Source: Myxococcales bacterium | GTDB taxonomy: Bacteria > Myxococcota > Polyangia > Fen-1088 | Assembly (NCBI GenBank): GCA_003159055.1 | Contig: PMLH01000452.1 | Span: 1-11,863, forward strand | DNA: 11,863 nt | Reading direction: 5' to 3' | In this document: positions 1 to 5,662 of the stretch, one piece after another | Layout of the letters: the number at the start of each line of letters is the position of its first letter | Numbering within the stretch: position 1 is the first letter of the stretch | Program-made: the position numbers and the translations under genes | Notes under the pieces: generated by a model | Databases searched by the model: none | Told to the model about the DNA's origin: nothing | The model's input: the letters and a program-made list of their open reading frames with translations, nothing else

Positions 1-1
1 C

Positions 2-211
2 CTCACCATGCGGATGTCCATGCGACGGTTCACCCGCCTGACAAACGCCTTCTCGAAAAAGGTCGAGAACCACGCTGCGGCCGTCGCCCTCCACTTCATG
101 TACTACAACTTCGCGCGCATTCACCAGACGCTGCGAGTGACGCCAGCGATGGCAGCGGAAATCACGGATCACATTTGGGAGATTGGAGAGATTGTGGATC
201 TATTGAAGTAG
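2..211 (+). CDS. IS1-type transposase, C-terminal fragment (cut by window edge)
   Basis: The frame is open from the left edge (base 2) to a TAG at 209-211, so only the last ~69 residues are visible and the N-terminus lies outside the window. The fragment carries the signature end of transposases commonly annotated as IS1 family: a basic RMSMRRFTRLTNAF block, then YYNFARIHQTLR, then TPAMAAE and a terminal WEIGEIVDLL helix. These enzymes are DDE-type DNA transposases that cut and join element ends; the catalytic residues are not in view. The final 50 bases overlap, on the opposite strand, the end of the 162-806 gene. No terminal inverted repeat could be recognised downstream, so the element boundary is unknown. 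The family call rests on remembered motif similarity. Whether the gene is intact cannot be judged. Confidence 0.8.
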   Translation, partial: LTMRMSMRRFTRLTNAFSKKVENHAAAVALHFMYYNFARIHQTLRVTPAMAAEITDHIWEIGEIVDLLK

Positions 212-806
212 GCGATTGACGAGAGCCAATGCGAAGCACGATGGGATTGGTTCCTATCACCAAGCCCTGGCCAAACTGCGGTTTGTCGCATGAGACAGTA
301 CTTATCTTCATCACGTCATATCTCTGTCTTTCCAGGAAATCGTGAACTTCGGTGGCGTATTGGAATGCCTCCTGATCTCCCTGAATAACCTCTATGGAAA
401 CCTTCCGATCTATTGGAATCTTCAGCTTAATCTCGTCTCGAAGATGGTCGTCGATGTGTCTTGACGGTTGTCCAAGCATGACCTGTCCAGCTGTGATCCC
501 TCCGCTTTGGCTGAACGAAGCGGCTGCTCCTGGCTGGACGACAAGCGAACCAGGACCACCAGACATCACAAAAGAAGATGACGTCGTCGGCTCCTTGCTT
601 TCTGAATGAACCGTCTTCCATATCAATGCAAAAGACGGAACTCCAAGCACGCAGACCACAACAAATGATACTAAGAATTTCACGGCGCCAGGAGCTTTCC
701 CCCAGGAAGAACTGATGCCAGATAGACCATGTGCAATTCCAAAGAGAATTGCTCCGACTTTTCCGTCAACCTTCTGATCTTCTGCCTTGGTTTCTTCTGG
801 TGGCAT
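162..806 (-). CDS. Single-pass membrane protein of unknown function, 3' end probably altered by IS insertion
   Basis: This is a 214-residue protein that I do not recognise. A charged N-terminus (residues 1-16) is followed by a weakly hydrophobic stretch (17-32) and one clear membrane helix at about 42-63. A Ser/Gly-rich low-complexity linker follows (68-112), then a soluble alpha/beta-looking module (about 122-194) that ends in a strand reading IVLRIG. The first ~40 residues probably face the cytoplasm and the module the periplasm, but topology is a guess. Residues 199-214 are read antisense to the transposase end and look unlike a natural C-terminus (Ser/Pro/Gln-rich), so the original stop was probably lost near residue 194. 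Base composition is visibly less GC-rich than the flanking genes, which suggests acquired DNA. ATG at 804-806 has only a weak GGCGG-type ribosome site. It is divergent from the cyanophycinase-like gene. Confidence 0.6.
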   Translation of the reverse strand: MPPEETKAEDQKVDGKVGAILFGIAHGLSGISSSWGKAPGAVKFLVSFVVVCVLGVPSFALIWKTVHSESKEPTTSSSFVMSGGPGSLVVQPGAAASFSQSGGITAGQVMLGQPSRHIDDHLRDEIKLKIPIDRKVSIEVIQGDQEAFQYATEVHDFLERQRYDVMKISTVSCDKPQFGQGLVIGTNPIVLRIGSRQSPTSIDPQSLQSPKCDP

Positions 807-953
807 CCCGTGACACTACCGCCTGATGCCATGCCGCGGCTACGCGTCATCCGTTCAGCCTGGCGAAGCCATGAGATCTGCCTTGTGCCAGCCTCAGATC
901 CGTGCATCCCCGTTGCCATGTCAAACTGACCCACTACCCCCGTTCGCGATCGC

Positions 954-982
954 TTGGTCACAGGACGGCCAAGGAGTAAGAT
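954..982 (+). promoter_or_regulatory. Candidate sigma70-type promoter for the cyanophycinase-like gene
   Basis: TTGGTC at 954-959 and TAAGAT at 977-982 are separated by 17 bases. They match the -35 consensus at 3 of 6 positions and the -10 consensus at 4 of 6. They lie about 37 bases before the ATG at 1019, which has a good GGAGGGG ribosome site at 1004-1010. This is a pattern match by eye in the 212-bp divergent gap (807-1018). Nothing else recognisable was seen in that gap. Confidence 0.28.
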
Positions 983-1018
983 GCCGCCCTCGTCAATTCA
1001 GTCGGAGGGGAAGTCACG

Positions 1019-2446
1019 ATGCGAACACGCTCAAGTACTCTGCTCGTCCTGCTCACTGGAAGTATTGTCGCTTGTTCGAACGGCGATACGCCACTGCAGC
1101 CCACAGCCTCAATCCAAACCAGGGCCTCAATGAGGGCGGCTGCGCCGGCCAAGCCGGAGGCAGCGGACGGCACGGCCAGTGCTGCCGGCGGGGGCGGCGT
1201 GGGCAAGAAGCTGATGATCATCGGCAACATGACCGATGAGGTGGTGGGCAATGTGACCGACGACGCAATCTTCATCGACCGAATTGCCGCCGACGTCGGC
1301 GGGCCGAGGCAGATGCGCGTGCTGGTCGTGGCGGGTGCCAGCGCCGGCCCGGCTTGGCTGTACGGCTACTTCCAGCAAATCATGCCCACGCGCGGGGTGC
1401 CTGCCGACCACATTGCGCTGGCCCACATCGCCAGCGAGGATGACCCATCCACGCCCGATGTGGACGAAAGCACCTGGAGCAGGGGCGCTTATTCGCCGAG
1501 CGAAGTGGCGAAGGTCGCCGCTGCCAACGTCATCTGGTTCGACGGCGGGGTCCAGACCAGGTTGGTTGCCCTTCTCCTCGATTCAAGAGGCAAGGACTCG
1601 CCCTTCCAAGCGGCCGTCAAGGCCAAGCTGGCGGCCAATAACTTGATCATCGCTGGATACAGCGCCGGGGCGGCGATCATGAGCGATCCGATGATCGCCA
1701 GTGGCACTTCTTGGGGCGCCTTGACCATGCCGCTCGACCCGACCTGCGAATCCGACGACCAGTTGTGCGTCGCACGCGGGCTTGGGTATCTGCCTCAGTC
1801 GTACAGTGTTCTCGTCGACCAGCACTTCACCCAGCGCGGGCGCTTTGCCCGTTCGATTCGCGCGATGGCGGCGACCGACAAGCACAATGTCTGGGGCGTG
1901 AGCGAATTCTCGGGATTCTATGTGGATCTCGTGCAGAAGAAGGCCGAGGTGGTGGGCGTGCCGGGCAAGGCGTTCGTCACCATCATGGGGCGGGACGGCT
2001 CGGCGCAAAACCACGAGCAACTGGGGCCGCCTTTCCTGGGCGACAGTTACACCATGAGCGTCCTCGCCGTCGGCGACACGTACGCGCTGCCCGACCCAAG
2101 CCATCCCCACGGCGTGGGCGCGCACCCGACTGCCAGCGAATACTATGCCCCGTTCAGCGCGTACTATTCGGACAACCCGATTCTGACCGACGCTCTCGGC
2201 TACCAAGTCTTGGTGAACGACGTGGCCGTGTATTTTGCCGACGGAACGCCCCAGGCTTCTGGCGCGCGTGTGGACAGCATCGCCTTCCAAACCAGTGAAT
2301 CGGGTAGTGCCAGTGGCTTCCTGTTCCGCTTCACCGCGGATGCGTATTCGACGGTGGCTTGGAACGAAGACGTCGGCTATTCCATCTTCAACGCCCGCCT
2401 GAAGCTCGCGACGATGTCGGGCCAATTCGTCGGCCTTGGGCCGTAG
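1019..2446 (+). CDS. Cyanophycinase-like serine peptidase (family S51), secreted lipoprotein
   Basis: A 475-residue protein. Residues 1-19 are a lipoprotein signal with lipobox IVAC (Cys19), so the mature protein should be lipid-anchored outside the inner membrane. An Ala/Gly-rich linker (20-60) leads to the enzyme domain (about 63-345). Family marks are present: IWFDGG at 172-177 followed by VQTRL (Gln179), the nucleophile elbow YSAGAA (Ser215), and DQHFTQRGR (Asp267, Gln268, His269, with Arg273, Arg275 and Arg278). In cyanophycinase CphB these elements form the catalytic Ser/His site and the pocket for the beta-Asp-Arg dipeptide of cyanophycin, so hydrolysis of beta-Asp-Arg or another isoaspartyl-type peptide is likely. 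A ~130-residue C-terminal extension beyond the classical enzyme has no recognised domain. ATG follows GGAGGGG at 1004-1010 with 8-base spacing. No cyanophycin synthetase is in the window. It converges on the next gene with a 25-bp gap. The substrate is unproven. Confidence 0.85.
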   Translation: MRTRSSTLLVLLTGSIVACSNGDTPLQPTASIQTRASMRAAAPAKPEAADGTASAAGGGGVGKKLMIIGNMTDEVVGNVTDDAIFIDRIAADVGGPRQMRVLVVAGASAGPAWLYGYFQQIMPTRGVPADHIALAHIASEDDPSTPDVDESTWSRGAYSPSEVAKVAAANVIWFDGGVQTRLVALLLDSRGKDSPFQAAVKAKLAANNLIIAGYSAGAAIMSDPMIASGTSWGALTMPLDPTCESDDQLCVARGLGYLPQSYSVLVDQHFTQRGRFARSIRAMAATDKHNVWGVSEFSGFYVDLVQKKAEVVGVPGKAFVTIMGRDGSAQNHEQLGPPFLGDSYTMSVLAVGDTYALPDPSHPHGVGAHPTASEYYAPFSAYYSDNPILTDALGYQVLVNDVAVYFADGTPQASGARVDSIAFQTSESGSASGFLFRFTADAYSTVAWNEDVGYSIFNARLKLATMSGQFVGLGP

Positions 2447-2471
2447 CGCGTAGCGGATTCCATCCAGCTGG

Positions 2472-3056
2472 TCAGGGGAGCGTCAGGATGTCCCGGTGGC
2501 CGATGATGGCGCCTACCAGGGCTCCCACTGCAGAGCCGACGGCAGCAGACAGTAGGCTTCCACCGGTCACCCATCGCGCCTCTTGGCTGGTCGAGCAGCC
2601 CTGGTCTTCATTGCAACCACTCCGCCCGAAGTTCGATGAGAGTAGCACGAATGTGGCACCCGAGAGCGCGCCGGCGCCGGCGCCAAGCAGCGCCCCTTCA
2701 AGCGCTCCCCGTCCGCGCTTGACCACCTTGACCTCGCGAACGAGGGCGAGGGGGATCGCGCGTTCATCGCTACTGGCCGCAAGTCGCATCTGCGTAAAGG
2801 GAAGCTCGGTGGGCGGGAACGCCAAAGGCTCGCGCGTGAGCTGCCCCCGAAGGCTGGCGTCCCAGGGTCTGTCCCTGAACGCGACCACTGCGTTGTCGTG
2901 ATCATGTTCGGTCAGCCAGGCGTTGGTGACAGGCGTATCGATGGGGCCCAGGGTCGTTGTCGCACACCCGGCGCTCGCCAGAGCGTCGACCACGAGCAAT
3001 AGCCGCACGCAGCTCATCGGCAGCTGGCATCGCGATTGGAACGAACTACGTTGCAT
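2472..3056 (-). CDS. Glycine-zipper lipoprotein of unknown function
   Basis: A 194-residue protein. A hydrophobic signal (about 17-30) ends in ASAGC, a plausible though imperfect lipobox with Cys31. An internal Met14 (ATG at 3015-3017) would give a more ordinary 17-residue signal; neither start has a strong ribosome site, though a weak GAGAG precedes the upstream ATG. Residues 55-115 look like a small beta domain that ends in IPLALVREVKVVKRGRG. Two Gly/Ala-rich helices follow, at 119-139 and 164-186, with glycines at 3- or 4-residue spacing typical of glycine zippers; two cysteines (148, 154) lie in the loop between them. This beta-domain-plus-zipper pattern is common in small envelope lipoproteins, where the helices insert in or pack against membranes. 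No specific function can be assigned. It is convergent with the cyanophycinase-like gene and divergent from the DUF3795 gene. Confidence 0.75.
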   Translation of the reverse strand: MQRSSFQSRCQLPMSCVRLLLVVDALASAGCATTTLGPIDTPVTNAWLTEHDHDNAVVAFRDRPWDASLRGQLTREPLAFPPTELPFTQMRLAASSDERAIPLALVREVKVVKRGRGALEGALLGAGAGALSGATFVLLSSNFGRSGCNEDQGCSTSQEARWVTGGSLLSAAVGSAVGALVGAIIGHRDILTLP

Positions 3057-3244
3057 GATGTCGGTCTCTCGTGCCCACCCTCTGCATTCGCTGTGCCGCC
3101 GGTAGGGGCGCCGTCGGTCCGCCAGTCCCCCGCATTGTGCCTGTCACTTTGTCCTGCGGACGACGCCCTGAGGCCAGATGTTGTTCATTTTTCGCCAGAT
3201 CGGCCGGTCGCTGTAGACTCAGCTTACCATCGGCAAAGGAAGTC
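3057..3244. other. Divergent intergenic region (188 bp)
   Basis: This region separates the glycine-zipper lipoprotein gene (leftward) from the DUF3795 gene (rightward), so it should hold both promoters. A TAGACT at 3214-3219 could be a -10 element for the rightward gene, but no convincing -35 lies at the right distance. No hairpin, RNA gene or small ORF with a ribosome site was found. Confidence 0.5.
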
Positions 3245-3703
3245 ATGAACGCCCAAGAGCTAACAGCATTGACCGCCATCTGCGGCATCGACTGCTTCAA
3301 CTGCGAGTTCTTTCACACCAACATCGACGGGTTCTTCGCCAAGATGCCGCCTGAGAGGAGGGCCACTTTCGAAGCGCGTGGCATGACCATTGAAAAGTTG
3401 CGATGCCAGGGTTGTCGCGTGAGCGGCTGCACCACCATCGAGGGCAAGTGCGAAACCGTCGGCTGCGCGAAGGAACACAAGGTCGAGTTCTGCTATGAGT
3501 GCCAGGACTTCCCGTGCCGGCGCTTGCAGCCGCTCGCCGAAGGCGCCGAGCGCTTCCCGCACAACCTCAAGGTGTACAACCTGACCGCAATCAAGAACCG
3601 TGGCATCGAAGCTTGGGCCGCCGAAGTCGGCTTGATCCGCAAGCGCTACTTCCGAGGCAAATTCAAGATCGGCGCCGGCCCGCAGCTTGCGGAAGAGAAA
3701 TAG
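3245..3703 (+). CDS. DUF3795 family cysteine-rich protein
   Basis: A 152-residue protein. The frame is open upstream to 3071, but ATG at 3245 is preferred because AAAGGAAG precedes it and because the family motif begins just after it. Eleven cysteines fall in clusters: CGIDCFNC (13, 17, 20), CQGC (54, 57), Cys62, Cys69, Cys74, and CYECQDFPC (83, 86, 91). This pattern is the hallmark of DUF3795, small proteins thought to bind zinc or another metal; their biochemical role is not established. After the last cysteine cluster comes a helical segment with FPHNLKVYNL and WAAEVGLIRKRY, also typical of the family. There is no signal peptide, so it is probably cytoplasmic. It appears to be a single-gene unit, convergent with the aminotransferase (25-bp gap, no clear terminator). 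Confidence 0.87.
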   Translation: MNAQELTALTAICGIDCFNCEFFHTNIDGFFAKMPPERRATFEARGMTIEKLRCQGCRVSGCTTIEGKCETVGCAKEHKVEFCYECQDFPCRRLQPLAEGAERFPHNLKVYNLTAIKNRGIEAWAAEVGLIRKRYFRGKFKIGAGPQLAEEK

Positions 3704-3728
3704 GCAACGCACGGGGCGCGGCGGTGCC

Positions 3729-4898
3729 TCAGATCTTCTCCGTCGCGGCCAGCATGGAGTCGACGCCGCTGTCGAAAACTGCCGGTGGCGGCAGCAGGCT
3801 CACCACCAGCGTGGCGCCCAGCTGCAGGTCGAAGAAATATCCTGGCTGCACCAGGATGCCGTGGTCGCGCAGCAAGTGCAGTGCCCAGGCCTCGTCGGTC
3901 ATGACTTCCGGAACTCGGACGACCGCCGACCAGCCGGCTTCGGCGGGCAGCAGCGTGCAGGGCGAATGGCGGCCGATTCGCGCGGCCAGGGCATTGCGGT
4001 TGCGCAGGACTCGCGCGTGGATGTCGGCGCGCAGGTGGCCGCCGATGTCGAGCAGCTTGGGCAATGCCACTTGCACCGGGGTTCCCACGGAAAGGTAGCT
4101 GTCCGCGACCAGGTCGAGGTTGTGCAGGGCTTGGTCGACGACGGGCTGCGGACCCGTGGCCGCGATCCAGCCCAGCTTCATTTGCGGCAGGCCGCTCGAC
4201 TTGGAAAGACCGCCGAGGGAAAACGTCAGCGTCGGCAGCGCGCGTTTTGCGATGGCGGTGACAGCATCGGGCGCGGGCGCAATCGGAAAATCCGCAAACA
4301 CCTCGTCGGCGATGATGGCCAGGCCGTGCGCCGCCGCGAGCTCGGCCAGGCGGTCGCAATCTTCCGCGCCGAGGTACGAGCCGGTCGGGTTGTTCGGGCT
4401 CACGACCACGATGGCAGCGGCATCGGCGCAATCCAGGCTGGCGAAGTCCACATGCCACCGGCCGTCGAACGCCAACCGATACGGGCGCGGAAGCAATCCT
4501 TCCAGCGCGGTCAGATAGTCGAACAGTGGATAGCTCGGCTCGGGCACCAGGACCGTCTGGCCAGGATTGCCAAGCAACTTGAAGAGCAATGCGTACGACT
4601 CGCTTGAGCTTGCGGTGAGCACGATGTCCTCGGCCGGTACCGCGGCGCCTCGGCGAGCGTAGTCGCTTGCGACCAGCTCTCTCGCCTGCAAGAGCCCTCG
4701 AGGCGAAGGCTGGTAGCTCGCGACGGCCGGATTGGCGAACGCCTGCGCGAGCGCGTCGGCGGGGTAGGGCAGCTCGGCTGCGGTCGGGTTGGACAGCGTG
4801 AGATCAAGAATCGGCAGCCCTGCCGTCCGCCTTTCGGCCTCGGCGTGGGCCATGGCGTTTTCTTCGGTCATCCACGCCAAGCGGCGTGAAAACGTCAC
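3729..4898 (-). CDS. PLP-dependent class I/II aminotransferase at the end of the bat operon
   Basis: A 389-residue fold-type I aminotransferase, cytoplasmic. Visible family marks are FSRRL and LTLSNPTAAELPYP near the N-terminus, ASSSESYALLF (96-106), PEPSYPLFDYL (119-129), SPNNPTG (167-173), IIADEV (195-200, with Asp198 expected to hold the PLP pyridine nitrogen) and SLGGLSKSSGLPQMKLGW, whose Lys233 should form the Schiff base with PLP. The substrate amino acid cannot be read from sequence. GTG at 4896-4898 is preferred because FSRRL right after it matches the usual start of this subfamily; Met10 (4871) would remove it. That GTG overlaps the TGA of batE (GTGA), so translation is probably coupled. 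The frame stays open into batE (to 5675), but that upstream part is only an out-of-frame reading of batE, not a fusion. Membership in a bat operon is unexpected for a metabolic enzyme. Confidence 0.9.
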   Translation of the reverse strand: MTFSRRLAWMTEENAMAHAEAERRTAGLPILDLTLSNPTAAELPYPADALAQAFANPAVASYQPSPRGLLQARELVASDYARRGAAVPAEDIVLTASSSESYALLFKLLGNPGQTVLVPEPSYPLFDYLTALEGLLPRPYRLAFDGRWHVDFASLDCADAAAIVVVSPNNPTGSYLGAEDCDRLAELAAAHGLAIIADEVFADFPIAPAPDAVTAIAKRALPTLTFSLGGLSKSSGLPQMKLGWIAATGPQPVVDQALHNLDLVADSYLSVGTPVQVALPKLLDIGGHLRADIHARVLRNRNALAARIGRHSPCTLLPAEAGWSAVVRVPEVMTDEAWALHLLRDHGILVQPGYFFDLQLGATLVVSLLPPPAVFDSGVDSMLAATEKI

Positions 4899-5662
4899 AG
4901 CGGCCCTACGTCTTCGGCGTGGACGAAGCCCTCCAGGCCATTGGCCAGTCGCACGCGCGCCCAATCCTGCTCGCGATCGAGGATGCGCACACGCAAGCCG
5001 CCGTGCACCTGGAAGCTGGTGCGGAAGTTGTTGTCGGCACCTTCCTTCACAGCGACGGTGTCGGGCAGGACCACCGCGAACGGGATGCGGTCGAGGTTCA
5101 TGCGGCCGACGATCAGCAGGCCCGCGAGCAGCGCGCCGGCACCCAGGATGGCGGCCCCAGCCGTGATCGCGACACGCGAGTCCTCGGCGGTGCGGCGGCG
5201 AACGAAGAGCAGTGCGAAGCAGCCGAGGTAAAGAACACAGAACACGGTCACCTGGGTCGACGGGCCGACGTAGGTCACGATGCGGCTCCAGAGAGGCTCG
5301 CGTTCCGCGCCCTCCAGCTTGTCGTGCGCGCGCTGGTCGACCAGCTTGCGCGTCTGCGCCAGGTTGAAGCGCGCGTCGTCGTCGTCGGGCGAAACCACCA
5401 GCCCGCGTTCGAAGGACCAGATCGCCCTGCCCAGCTTCCCCTGGCGGAAATACGTGACGCCGAGGTTGTAGTACAGGTCGGCCGAGACCACGTGTTGCCG
5501 GTCGAGTTGCTCGTACGCAGCTGCGGCGCCCGCGTAGTCGCCGCGCAGGTTGGCTTCGTTGCCGAGCTTCCACGCATGGTCGAGAAGGTCCGCGCGCGCG
5601 AAGGGCGCGATGCCGAGACAGGCCAGCGCGACCAGAACCCCGGCGGTTCGGCGCAAGATCAT
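4895..5662 (-). CDS. batE: BatE: TPR protein with two membrane helices and SH3-like domain
   Basis: A 255-residue protein. It has a signal peptide (1-24, cleavage after ARA), TPR-like helices at about 27-104 (for example YYNLGVTYFRQGKLGRAIWSFERGL within 64-88), membrane helices at about 136-155 and 164-187, and a C-terminal bacterial SH3-type beta domain (about 198-253, ending WARVRLANGLEGFVHAEDV). This is the standard BatE layout: TPR and SH3 portions on the periplasmic side of the inner membrane, where they probably mediate binding within the Bat complex. ATG at 5660-5662 overlaps the batD stop (ATGA) and is preceded by GGAGGT at 5668-5673 with 5-base spacing, which fixes the start. Its own stop overlaps the aminotransferase GTG. 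No residue looks catalytic. The identity is well supported by domain order and context. Confidence 0.9.
   Translation of the reverse strand: MILRRTAGVLVALACLGIAPFARADLLDHAWKLGNEANLRGDYAGAAAAYEQLDRQHVVSADLYYNLGVTYFRQGKLGRAIWSFERGLVVSPDDDDARFNLAQTRKLVDQRAHDKLEGAEREPLWSRIVTYVGPSTQVTVFCVLYLGCFALLFVRRRTAEDSRVAITAGAAILGAGALLAGLLIVGRMNLDRIPFAVVLPDTVAVKEGADNNFRTSFQVHGGLRVRILDREQDWARVRLANGLEGFVHAEDVGPL

Noticed and set aside
211..260. Possible inverted repeat marking the insertion-sequence end
   Set aside because: The other end is outside the window and no family-typical terminal sequence was recognisable.
1583..2425. 280-codon minus-strand frame opposite the cyanophycinase-like gene
   Set aside because: No domain or signal; the plus-strand gene has catalytic motifs, lipobox and ribosome site.
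3071..3244. Upstream extension of the DUF3795 frame by 58 codons
   Set aside because: The extension lacks a ribosome site, is not family-like, and the ATG at 3245 has an adjacent AAAGGAAG.
3704..3728. Possible bidirectional terminator in the convergent gap between the DUF3795 and aminotransferase genes
   Set aside because: Only a 4-base GGCA/TGCC pairing could be made and there is no T-tract.
3646..4458. Other long frames over the aminotransferase and bat genes (for example 3687-4607 plus, 4886-5968 plus, 5810-6949 minus)
   Set aside because: Arg/Gly/Ala-rich shadow translations without recognisable domains, fully covered by well-supported genes.
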